Positions 46,141 through 58,700 of a stretch of DNA of 64,000 bases are shown in pieces (position 1 is the stretch's first letter; each line of letters opens with the position of its first letter). Where the stretch lies: positions 1,674,001-1,738,000 of the forward strand of contig NC_081556.1 in assembly GCF_963082655.1 (NCBI RefSeq). Reading direction: 5' to 3'. The notes under the pieces were generated by a model. The model saw only the letters and a list, made by a program, of their open reading frames with translations. It was not told the DNA's origin and searched no databases. Both the position numbers and the translations under genes were made by a program. Source of the stretch: Stomoxys calcitrans (taxonomy: Eukaryota > Arthropoda > Insecta > Diptera > Muscidae).

Positions 46141-46410
46141 AAATTTTGCCCATCAACATTCCACCAAAGAACAGGGGCAAACTTTTCACCTATCAATGAG
46201 TGCAGTCCGATTTAAGTTTAAGCTCAATGTTAAGGCGTGCCGCAGTGCGACACCCCTTTATAGAGAAGTTTTACATGGCATAGTACCTCACAAATTTTGC
46301 CAGCATTAGGAGGGGAAAACCACCGCTGAAAATGTTTTCTGATGGTCTCACAATGATTCGAACCCAGGGGTTCAGCGTCATAGGCGGACATGCTAACCTC
46401 TGCGCGATTC
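46141..46410 (-). mobile_element. tRNA-derived SINE, minus strand, nested in another repeat
   Basis: Reverse-complement full-length match to 14715-15010, with B-box-like ATGATTCGAACCC and A-box CTAACCTCTGCGCGATT. The host sequence on the left (46088-46140, ATAGTATAGGGGTATACTAA) and on the right (46411-46565, GGATATAGCTCCCACATTG) belongs to the muscoid interspersed repeat family. Confidence 0.75.
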
Positions 46411-46660
46411 CATAAAGTATATATATTCTTGATCGTCATACTTTGCAATAATGTTATCATTTGTCAACCGCAGTTATATCAGTTTGAACATATTTGCTCG
46501 CCGAGGTCCATCAAAATTGGATATAGCTCCCACATTGTGTCTTGGCATCGCAAGACTTTAGCCCTTCTTTACAACCAGTAAAGTTAAGTGGAACATTTAA
46601 AGATTGAAACATTTTTTTAAACCTATGTTCGTTCATCGCTACTGAATATATTTCGCTTAA

Positions 46661-46909
46661 GAAGAAAAAAGATTTTTATGTTGCATTTTAAGGGGGAGGG
46701 TCCCCCACCCCCTACCGGTCTGAACAAATTACATTGCTTATATCTCGTTCCAGACCAAACTATAATTGATTAAAAAACGGCTGAACAGATTTTCGTAAAA
46801 TTTTCACGGATTATGTATGTTGGTCTGCAATGAGATATAAGCAATATAATTTGTTCTGATCGGGCGGACCCTCCCCCTTAAAATGCAACATAAAAATATT
46901 TTTTCTTCT
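46661..46909. repeat. Foldback element with arms of about 90 bp
   Basis: 46661-46760 and 46820-46909 are inverted copies. Shared blocks include GCATTTTAAGGGGGAGGGTC, GAACAAATTACATTGCTTAT and ATCTCGTTCCAGACCAA. The left arm has about 10 extra bases (CCCACCCCCT). The loop is about 60 bases. Non-coding, MITE-like. Confidence 0.8.
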
Positions 46910-47885
46910 ATGAAAATTGCGAATGAAATTCAAAATGAGCGGTTGTCTTTCTAGTGTTAAATGTCTAAACCACTACAAAATAAAAACCATGAAAAGTTTT
47001 TCAGTCGCTTACTGGGCCCTCCATATTTTCTCTAAACAATGAGGTTTGATTAAATCGCAAGAGGTCACCAAAAGCAAACCTTGTTACTATTTTTGTAGGC
47101 TAGCTTTTGGTACTTTTTTTATGCGCCGGCCAGCCCATATTATTTAGGCGCTATTTTAATGAAAACCCAATAAAAAAAATGCCCATATTATTTTGTAATA
47201 TACATTTATATTTAATATGTTTCTTATAACTATATGAATATAAAACCATAAATGCTTTCTTAGTCAGTAAGAAATACAAATGAATAAATAACTTAATTAC
47301 AAACCTAAAAGTATTTGTTAGTTGTACTGGAAACAAGGAAATGCATAGCGGAATTGTTTTTGAACCAAGTCGGACAGAACCTTACAGTATCGATCTATAA
47401 CAAATTCAATTTAATTGGAGGGGGTGGACATAATTTTAGGACGTGTTATACCTAAACCTACGTGTGTACATACTAATGATCATATACACATATATACAAA
47501 TATTTCATGTAACAGTAAGCTCAAAGTGTTTATATACTTGGTTACATATTTTGGTTATCGATGTTCCCGGACAATGTCATATACAAAAAAGAACCAAAAA
47601 GGACATTGAGACTACTAATTGAGCGCTGATAGGAGCAAAACACAAAATACATGATTCAAGGGACAATACAGACTTGGATAGAGCAGTGTTAGGACCCTTC
47701 CAGCTATATATATGTATGTAAAGAACTATGGGACTTTATATTAAACCGGGCTTTTTGAGTTTATTTTTATTCGAAAAGGAAAATAATACAAATATTCAGC
47801 ATATATGTATGTATGGCTGCTGCTTAAAACTAATCGCAATAAAATTAGGTATAATAAAGAATATTGTGGGGGTGATTGATTGTCT
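46910..47885. other. 3' flank of RN-tre (downstream, minus strand)
   Basis: AT-rich, with no gene. On the minus strand an AATAAA at 47760-47765 lies about 120 bases beyond the last stop of the alternative RN-tre 3' end and is a fitting poly(A) signal for it. Confidence 0.45.
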
Positions 47886-48366
47886 TTAAACAATAGCAAA
47901 AGATGTTAACTGGGATGTAGGAGTAGGAGTTTGCACAGGCGTTGTGGCCGCCACTGGAGTTACAGGCGTGGTGGGTGTGGCTGCTTCTATTAGCAAGTCG
48001 ACAGTGTGCTTTGGAGTGTTTGGGGAGGCGTGCAAGCTGTTTATTGAAGACACCACCGGTACCGCTGAGGACACAACCATTTTTCCCTTATACTCGGCGC
48101 TCATTTGTTTGGTTGTTTCCATTAGCGGCGATGAATAGCATTGTTTTATTGAGTTGTGTAGAGGCGGCGTTGAGGGTGGCAATCGTCAGGTGCCCATCAA
48201 TACCTCTCGCTGGGGTGTATTTTGCAGGGCATTTGCTGTCTTTAAGTGTATGCTGGAATTGGAAAAACAAATGAAGATTTCGTTTACACCTCCTTTTGCT
48301 TATAGACTTACTTGTTGTCCTCTAAGGAAAAGGTCTCCGAGGAACCATGAGAAGCCATAGAGGTAC
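47886..48366 (-). CDS. RN-tre: Alternative 3' terminal exons of RN-tre, with internal in-frame TGA
   Basis: Two exons: 48312-48366 (acceptor TTCGCTTGCAG, donor GTAAGT) and 47886-48252 (acceptor CCAATTCCAG), separated by a 59-bp intron. Exon 4 of RN-tre ends in phase 1 and can join 48366 as well as 50281. The frame then reads GTSMASHGSSETFSLEDNN, IHLKTANALQNTPQREVLMG, T, then TGA (48186-48188). After the TGA the same frame stays open for 99 codons to TAA at 47886: PPSTPPLHNSIKQC, KMVVSSAVPVV, HASPNTPKHTVDLLIE, then a Thr/Pro-rich tail ending SQLTSFAIV. The TGA is followed by C. Either the short form ends at TGA, or readthrough adds the tail. A sequencing error or a recent mutation cannot be excluded. 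Confidence 0.6.
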
Positions 48367-48477
48367 CTGCAAGCGAACTTCTTATTGAATGATTATCCTC
48401 GGGCACAGTTAAAGTTACTATTAATGTATTTATTATTTTTTTTTTGTTTTCGTGGGTGGTGGTAGTAGTTGGGATTG

Positions 48478-48510
48478 TTTCGTTTCGTTTCATTTCGTTT
48501 CGTTTCGTTT
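48478..48510. repeat. (TTTCG)n minisatellite-like run
   Basis: Six or so TTTCG units with one TTTCA variant, in the RN-tre intron upstream of the alternative terminal exons. Confidence 0.85.
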
Positions 48511-49775
48511 AAGCGGACATCCAATTCGATCAAATTTTGTATGTTTTTAGCATATAAAAATAGAAGAGCCAATGTTATTCATAGTCATATTCCAATTGAG
48601 GCATTGCATTTTTAAAAATTACGTTTGTTTGCTTTGAGAGTGTGTTAGTGTTCACAAGGTGAGGCAGCGAACGACAGACAGTGTAAATATGTGTTAGCCT
48701 GTTATTAGTTTGACAAACATCAATCAGTTTTGTGTATTCGAGAGATAAAGAGATAAACTATGGAAGAACATCATGCACAATTCAAAAATTCCTACTGTTA
48801 CGCAAACGCTCTCTACATTCCTATAGGTACTGAGGAGCGAAAGTTTTAATTGCAAAAAAAAAACGCACACACACAAAAGGCCTACTTGTCCTATGGAAGA
48901 ATAAAATACATCTCTCTTGTCTACTTTTTTTATTCTACATGTCTAAGGTTCCTCATTTTTCCATACAATACCGAAAAAATGCAACAAATTAAAAATGCAC
49001 AAAGATATGGTAGTTTTGAATTTCAATAAAAAAATTTATTAAATAAATACATACAGATAAATTATAATAACAGTAGTTTGTTTGTCGTACTATACCAAAA
49101 ATGAAAAACAAAAGATGAAAACAAATGTGAAGACAAAAGGCAAAATAATTCTTATATGGTGTAATTCAGTACATTAAGTAGATCAAATAGGAAATTACAA
49201 AATACAGGAATGTAAGATTTCAAGATAACTGAATTCAAATACTCTGCAGGAATAGTTGGAGAATAGGGATATTAAAATAAAAAAAAATATATATATATAT
49301 ATATTTATATATACATATATGTATGTAGGTCGTACACTACTTATGTATAGCTCTAGCTCAATGCTTTCCTTTGGGCAGTACAACAGTCTTAGACATATAG
49401 AATTTAAAAACACAATGAATTTTACAGCCACTAATTCAGTGGGGCTGTATCATTGTAAGGCGCATAAATAGGTGGTAGGCAGAATCCACAAATTTGTGTG
49501 AGAGATTTCATTAGAAACGCCAATTAATGGTTTATAAGTACACTAAGAAGAATCTCTTAATCCTTATGAGTAGTGCAAATGCAGTATAACAGTTTTGAAC
49601 AAATAAATTTTAATAATTTTTTTCTAAATTATTCAATTTTAACAAAAAAAAAAAATATATGTATAATAATAAAATTAATATTTTTATGTATATAGATTGT
49701 ACAATGTGTGTTCTGTTTTACTAAGTATCAGTTAAATAAGCTAGAATGGTTTAGTATTGTAACCAAAATAAGGCC

Positions 49776-52700
49776 TTAGAGACGAGTATTTTCTACGCTC
49801 AGTTCGTCATCGTCATCATCATCATCGTCGTCGGCCTGACCCCCAACCTGCAAAGTACTCCTTTGCCTTTGTTTTTGGTCATAATTTGTTATTAGAATAT
49901 TAATATCATTTTGTTCAATGCCATAGCATTCATTTTGCTTGTCGAAAACAAACGAATGCTCCCCATTCGGCAATTGGTAAGGATCTTCAAATTCCAATTC
50001 TGTCCTTGTGGATCGTTTATTATGCCCCACATCGGAGTTATTCCTTGTTCCAATTATTGCCGAGCTGGATGATGAATTCATATTGTGCTGATTGCTGATT
50101 TGTGTTGTGGACGTTATGGCTGTCGTCTCTGTGGTTGTCGTCGTTATTGTTGTTGCTCGTGGTGGTGGTGGTGGTGTTATGGTAACAAAGAATCCATTGC
50201 TATATAATGAATTACTGCTAATGGCCGGTGAGGTTGCCAGGCTAGTGATACTTTGATACGTTTTCATTGAATATGCATCACCTATTAACAGTATTTTTAT
50301 ATATGTATATGGACATGTGGGACAAACACCGAAAACATACAAAATGCGAACGAAAAAAGAATATCAAAAAGAGGTAAAGAATTTTAGAAGTTTTGTTTTC
50401 ATTAAGAAAAATCTATATGTAGAATATTATGGTAAGATCCACTTAAATTAACTTAGGACGACTTTGGCACACTTTTGTGATGAGAGTTTTATGGTTAAAA
50501 GCAACGTTGTATTTACATGTGTATCGCACGTTATCCTATTTACAGCCAGAATGTGTGTTATTAGGTTTTAAGTTTAAATATCAAATTTAGCTATAATAGA
50601 GTATAACTTAAACTAGCTAAAAACACCTCCCGACCTTATGCCGATAGTAAAACAATTAGACCATTAAACCACGACCCTCAACTGAACTCTGGGTTGCAAG
50701 GAAGAGTTAAACCACATACATTTTGAACGTTTTCAACTTCGCCGTAAAACAACGAAACAAAACTTTGAAGGAGATTCTTGAAAATACAGAGTCTAGGCAT
50801 ATTTGCCCGTGAAAATCCCATTAAGGAACAGGGGGCAAACTTCTCACATATCAATCATCATCGTATCCAGCAATCTTTAACCCCTTCCTTTTCAAATGAT
50901 TTGAATATCCCATAATTATCCAAGAGCCTCAAAAATGGGTACAAAAACTGTCCTTGTGGTGTTTGAGCTTTAATTACAATATTCCTATTTGAGCCGTTTG
51001 CTGGGTGTACGCTGGGGGTTACCCTGCCCATCAAAATAGTATGAACTCAATTCAGGAGGAAACCTCATGTTCACCAACAAGCATTCGACATTTGTGATGT
51101 GTGGTCCCTGCTTATAATCGAGACACACGCCTATGAAGTTGGAAACAATTTCAGCCCATTTGCACTTGGTAGCTACTTTATCGGTGCAATAACCTAGTGA
51201 AAAACTATTCAAACTTGCAATCCTGGTGGGTTTTTGGGTAAAGCCTCTGGAACTAATGGGATTTTTGAACATTTTATAATTTTTTTTCTTGCTTGACATT
51301 CAAATATTAATAAACTTCTTTTCCTTGCTCTGATTGGTTGAAGCAAATTTGCCGTAAATTTTAAATGTGACGGTGAATCGATTTGTTTTTTTCGCCCTGT
51401 ATACAAATTTTGACATATCAAGTTCCTAAAAAAGATGCTTTGTTGTAGCAATTCGCCGATGTGGCCACCTTACAAATTTTGTGTTTCAAGGTCTTAGGTT
51501 AGGGTTCACGTCTAATCTAATCACGTTCTAAAAGTGAAATAATTGAAATCTACTCGCCAAACCTATTTTTTAGGTACAAATCGGAAAACAATGAACGTTA
51601 AACATTGGAAAGGCTTCATTGGTGTTTCGTATTTTGTTCTATAGTCGTTATCTACTGTCAATCACCTTTCATTTCCCGGCACGGGCTAGCTATGAGCATC
51701 ACACAGGCTGGAACTTTGAACTTCAATTTGCCTCAGTATTTGTGCAAGAGCCGGTGCCACTCTTCGCTCGATACCGCTGATTGTCCGCGACTGCAATTAC
51801 AGTTACTCCGGATGGAGCATACCACTATCCGTAACCGGTGGACCCGCCCGCCCCAGCAATGAACACCACACAGACCTCAATGTTCCAGCCTGTGTGGTGC
51901 TCACAGCTATCCCGGGTCACGGATTCATCCTACTCTGTCGTGAACTCAACTCTCATTTTCGAATTAATTCGAACAATTTTTATTAGCTGCAGGATTATCT
52001 TTATATTCTTAAAACATGACCTAAACAACGTAGGCGTTGCATTTTAATACGTTTAGGAATATCAATGCTGGCATAACGCTCATGTTAAGCTCGTAGTTAA
52101 ACACCGATATTCTTCGCTGACTTAGATTCGTCCCTATATTTTACGTGGGGGATACAATTCTTGTTTGCAACGAAAAATGTCGTTAAAATCCCAAACCTGC
52201 CTTTAAGTTACATCGTGCACTCATAAAAGGTTCTGGGTTCCAATGAAATTTCAAGTCACTTGTGTAATGTGTTGCGGGTTTGATTTTAATATTACGTAGT
52301 GATATAATGAGGTACTGCGATGGGATATTATTCAGTTGTTTAAGACAAAGTTTCGTTTCGAACAAATAAATCTTCAATTTTCAAGATAAATAATGTTAAC
52401 ATACATAATAAATAGGCGTACATATTGTACATTTGAACTTGTAAACACCAACACCAGAGTTATTAGGTTAAACCATTCGCGCTTGTATTGCTAGTTGATT
52501 AACTCGAAGACGGCAGGGCCATTAGAATTTTCCTAGATTGTCGAATATAGTGAAAAAGCCATAGTACATGGACACCAACACCAAACACATCTATGATTTT
52601 GTTAGTAGTACATGGCTCAAGCCATTTTTTTAGAATGGAACATACATGGAATATATAAATCAATGAATAGATAAAAACCATTTATATTTATAATTTCAAT

Positions 52701-55700
52701 TTTTATACCCACCACCACAGTATTGGGGTATACTAATCTTACATCCAATCATTCCGCTTATAACACCTCAAAATATTGATCTGAGACCTTAACAATCTAA
52801 GTTGATCTAGCCATGTCCGTCTACGGATGTCACGATTTCGGTTCAAATTTTGATATAGCTCCATATAAACCGATCTCCCGATTTGAGTTCGTGAGCCCTT
52901 ACAAGCCGCAATTTTTGTACAATTTTGCTAAAATTTTGCATGAAATGTTATATTACGATCTCCAACAACTGTACTAAGTACGGTCCAAATCGGTCAATAA
53001 GCTGATATAGCTCCCATATAAACCTTAAGCCCCTGGAAGCTGCAAATTTTGTCCGATTTGGTTGAAATTTTGCACGGAGTGTTCTCTTACTGAGGCCACC
53101 CTAGCGCAGAGATAAGCATGACCGCCTACGTCGCTGAACGCCTGGGTTAGAATCCTGGCGAGAAGATAAAAAAATTGTTCAGCGGGGTTTATCCCCTCCT
53201 AATGCTGGCGAAATTTGTAAAGTATTGTACCATTTGAAATGGCACCCTTTTAAAGACCTCTCCACGAAGAGGTGTCGCACTGCGGTGTGCCGTTCGGACT
53301 CAGCTATAAAAAGGAGGCCCCCTTATAATTGAGCTTATACTTAAATCGGACAGCACTCATTGATATGTGAGAAGCAGTGTTGCCGTTTTGAATAGGTTCC
53401 TACCAAAAATTGGTAGGTTTTTATTCTCTTGGAAGGTTGGTAGGCGACCTCAATTTTTGGTAGGTTTTTCCATTTCCAACAAATAAATACCACGTTAAAT
53501 ACTGACAAAATCGCAAGGGTTAACTCAAAATTTATTCACTTCTTGTCATTTCCGTGTATTCGTTAAGAGTGCAAAATAAAATCATGTAGGCCGTGGAGCT
53601 AAATACTGTTACAAAGGGTCTCATTGCTTTAAATTTCTGGAAAAGGGCGTAAGTTCTGTTACTGGTATGAGTGTTAAGGAATCACTTCCAAATTTCTTTT
53701 GTGCGTTCAATGCCTACAATCGGAAAACAGGGCTATGTGGTCAGATCTGGCCTATTCTCAGAAATTGAGTAGTTCATGCAACTCACTCAAACAACGAAAA
53801 TGGGAAGTACAAACGCATTTTAGGGTTCAAACACTTTAATCGGGAGAACGCTTTATCCAAACTCGGCACGGTTGTTCATTGAAATTGGGGCAAAAATACG
53901 ATTTTACGAACTCAAGATTTCTTATCTGAAGATATATATAAAGGGTGCTATATGGAGATATAGATCATCTTTGAAATTAAGGCGATAGAGTGATTTCAAC
54001 AAACAGAAGGACAGAAATGTCTCGATCCTATATGGATAACGATGATATTGTACTTTGTAGTGTTGAAAAATAGAATGGCCGTCCTTCGGCATTTTTGGCT
54101 TGCAGAACATTTGGTTGGGTTTGGTAGGATTTTTCTGATATTTTAGTAGGAAATTATTATCTTGAGTGGCAAAACTGGTTAGAAGTTTACCTTTGCTCCT
54201 TAAGGGAATGTTCATAGGCAAATTTGAATTTGCATCTTCTGTTACGACTTCCAACAACTGTGACAAAAACCGTCCGATTTGACGTCTTTGGCCCCTGGAA
54301 GCTGATATGTTTAGTTAAAATTTTGCTAAAATTTTGCACCTAGATTTCTGTTGCGACTTCCAATAACTGTGTCAAGCATGGTATAAAACGGTTTTTAATT
54401 TGATATATGTAGCTTCTATATAAACCGATCGTTCGATTATACCTGTTCCGATCCTTGAAGCTTTAATTATTGCATGGTTTGGCAGAAATTTGTTACCTAG
54501 GGTAAAAGTATGCCCTTGAGCTAAATTTATTTAGTGCAAATTTTTAGCAGAATTCGTGGTGGTGGGTTTCTAAGATTCGGCCCGGCCGAACTGGGCATGT
54601 TTTTACTTGATCTATCTCGGATTTTTCTTTCGAATATTATTAAAGCAATCTGTAATAAACCTTTCTGAGTTAATCAATATGCTTATAACCGAGTCTTTTA
54701 AATAGGCTTGGTTTTAGTTATTACATTAAATGAATAAATAAAAAGGGTAATTTAGAAAATAAATAATAACGTTGAAAAACATTTTGTCTACAAAATATAC
54801 ATATATTGATGAAATTTTAAAGCAAAAAAGAAATGGTATAAAGAACTTTGATTCGAGAAAAAATAATCGTATATAAATTTGATATTGTGAGAGGAATTAA
54901 ATGGATGCCTACAAAATGTATTGGAACACAGGATATTTACAAATGATATAGCAAGCGAATCGACTAAAAACAAAACTCCAAATAATATTAATATTTTCAT
55001 GTATGTTGTACAAATATAGGTTAATGTGAGTTCGTATATAAATGAAATATGATTTGAAATATAACCTACAAATACACAACACAATTTCAAAATTAAAGTT
55101 AGGACTAAGATATTGATGTGAATTTAGTTAAGGCAGTAAGAAGAGTATAACAATAGATTATATAGAAATGATTATACATGCGTTGTAGAGTTTCTAAGAG
55201 TCTGTTTAACAGTTTGTTTCTTAGACAATTATCAGTACGACTTACCTGTGGCACATTCTGAAGTTTCGTATGATACAGTAGATTGTACTTCGATAGCGTT
55301 TTGCTCTTGTCTATAAGAAAAATTAAAGATATGCAATAAGAAAGCTCATTTAGATTTCGAAAAGAACCGAATGTTTTTCAATTGTTTCCATAATTTTGCT
55401 TTTCATTTCCATTTTCTTTACCTCAATATAACATCACTTATGACTTGCTTCTCTGTATCTGTGTATTCGGAACGTCGACGTCCAATTTTCTTTTCAACAT
55501 CAGCTTCGACAAACTGGCCCAATGGTTTTGTAGGAAATTCATTTACTTTGGCTGGCGGAGGAACATCCAGTTTGTGTTCCTTCAACTTTTTCATTACACG
55601 TTCTAAGGCCTCTATGGCATAATCATCGTTGTAGCCGAAATTCTTGTGGAGTTTCACTTGTAAATATTCTAGTATCGTATCCATATCTTTAAGACGGAGC

Positions 55701-58700
55701 AGTTCATTTTTGTGCAGGTATAATATTGTAATTGCCATTGCCGTAATAACACGATCGCCCTCCAAAAGAAAAATGTCCCAGACACGTAGGCTTAAGCTAA
55801 ATGGTATCTAAAGGGACAACAGAACACAATATTAAAAATTGAATCTAGACACACACACACATGAAATTTGCTTCAATTATTTACCCGTTCTACGAATACA
55901 ACAAAAAACCATTTAATTGAGTAAAGTATTGCGTCAACGTTATGTTTCATAAAATGTTTGTGTAGTTTTGGCATTATTTTCAACATAATACGATCGTGGT
56001 GTTCCAGAAAGCGTGTCAATTTTGGGAATCCTTCTATGAATAGACCGTGCATGGCAAACTTTTCATTTACGATTAATGCATTGAGAGCCCAGAACGCTTC
56101 CTCCTCTTGCATATAAAGTAACAATACACCTGCCACGCATGCCATGCCCTGGCAATAGCCCAGCTCAGGATTATAAATGCTGTATGCGTTCAATACATTG
56201 AACAGAGAGACTTGTTTAACACTGTATCTCTCACGAAAAGCTAAATTATCACGAAATTGTCTATTCACATCCGAATCTATCTGTCGCACTTCTGTGGAAT
56301 ATTTTCTAGACAAATCCAACATGTTTTGATACACCTTTTCATTTGTTGCCATAGACTCTTCAACATTCAATAATTTTTTCCACGCAGGCCAACGCATACG
56401 ATCGGGTATACCTTTGAAAACACGTTTGCGCAGTTTCTCATGGCGTGGATTCCAATCTGCTAACATTTTGTGCCATTTCTTATCACGTTCCAACTCAATT
56501 TTGGTTCGTTGTATCTCATGAGAATCGCGTCTGTCGGGTAGTCGGGAATCATGCATAAAACCGTATCTAAAATTAAAATAGAACAGTTATTCACGTCAAA
56601 TTCATATTCAAAAGATTTGTAAACTATTTTTGAAAATTAAAATTAAATAAGTAAACGTAAAGAAAAAAATCGAATAAGAATTGCGCCCTCTAGGGGCTCA
56701 AAAATTAAAAGAGTAGGGGAGCTGGTTTTATAGGGGAGCTGTAATAGGCTATAGAACGATTCAGACCATATTTGACACGTAGTTGAAGGTCATGTTGTAC
56801 AAATTTCACCCAAATCAGATAACAATTGCGCCCTATAGAGGCTCATGAAGTCAAGATCCCAGATTGCTTTATATGGCAGCTATATCAGGTTATGAACCGA
56901 TTTGAACCGATAACTAAACACGTCAGTCAAAATTTCAGCGAATTCGGATAGGATTTGCGCCCTCTGAAGGCTTTAGAAGTCAAGACCCCAGATCGGTTTA
57001 TATACTTGGCACAGTTGTTGAAAATCATAACAAAACACCTCATGCAAAATTTCAGCCAAATCGGATAAGAATTGCGTCCTCTAGTGGCTCAAGAAGTCAA
57101 GATTCAAGATCGGTTTATATGGCAACTATATGAGGTTATAGACCGATTTGAACCAAACATGGCACAATTGTTAGAAGCCGTGATGAAACGCGTCATGCAA
57201 AATTTCAGTCAAATCGGATAGGAATTGCGCCCTCTAGAGGCTCAACAAGTCAAGACCCCAGATCGGTTTATATGGCAGTTAAATCAAAACATGGACCGAT
57301 TTGGCCCATTTACAATTCCAACCGACCTACACCTATAAGTAGTATTTTGTGCAAAATTTCAAGTGGCTAGCTTGAATTCGAAAGTTAGCGTGCTTTCGAC
57401 AAACAGACGGACGGACATGTCCAGATAGACATAAAATGATATGACGATCAAAAATATATATACTTTATGGGGTCTGGGACGAATATTTTGATTAGTTACA
57501 AAAAAATGACATAACTAGTATACCCCCATTCTATGGTGGAGGGCATAAAAAACCGTATATGCCTTCCACCATATGGGTTGGAACTCTGATCTCCGATTGG
57601 TGTGTTGTTCATCGTAATTACGAGAAGCTCCATCGGTTGCGGATAGTGATATGCTGCATATACGGAGAAGCTGCAATCAGAGATATCGAGTGTAGAGTCT
57701 CACTGAGAGGTCGGCACTGGCTTTTGCTTAAATACTGAGTACCTATGAGGAGGCCACCGCAGCGCAGAGGTTAGCATGTCCGCCTATGACGCTGAACATT
57801 TGTGTCGTTCTGCGGCACGCCGTTCGGACTCGGCTGTAAAAAAGAGGCCACTAATTGATATGTGAAAAGTTTGTCGCTGTTCCTTAGTGGAATGTTCATG
57901 GGCAAAATTTGCATTGCCTATAATACTCGATATGACAAGGTGAGTTATTGGCGCCTTTAAGTAGCCAACGGCCATATCGTTCCTATGGAGCTTGACAAGC
58001 ATCGCTGTCTCTATATACAAATGTGTTATTGGAGCTTCTAAATAACCAAATATCAAAATATCATAATTCCTAGAAACAATGCAAATGATAATTTTCCCAC
58101 AAACATTTCATTAAGATGCAGGGAGCAAACTTATGTTATTTAAATGGGCCATTACATTACATTGTTTTCTATAAATGAAATGACAATGGAATCATATATC
58201 TAATAACATGTGGAAGAAGAGCTAAACATAGATATTTTTGTCTTATAATCCAAGATCGTAATAATCAAACAAGTAAGAGCGTGCTAAGTACGGCCGGGCC
58301 GAATCTTATATACCCTCCACCATGGATTGCATTTGTCGAGTTCTTTGCGCACAATTTCTTTTTAGGCAAAGTATGAATAATGAATACGAAATGTCATGCT
58401 AATGGAGCTATCTTTAGTTATAGTCCGATTCGGACCATAAATTAATTGGATGCTGAACATTTTAGAAGTCATTGTGTAATATTTCAGGCAATTCGGATAA
58501 GAATTGCGCCTTGTAGGGGCTCAAGAAGCAAAATCGGGAGATCGGTTTATATGGGAGCTGTATCGAGCTATAGATCAATTCAGACCATATTGAACACGTA
58601 TGTTGATGGTCATGGGAGAAGCCGTTGTCAAAATTTCTGCCAAACCTGATGAGAATTGCGCCCTCTAAAGGCTCAAGAAGTCAAGATCCCAGATCGGTTT

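Noticed and set aside
53922..54266. 114-codon minus ORF as a transposase
   Set aside because: It crosses the right end of the hAT-like element into the SINE, and no transposase motif is seen.
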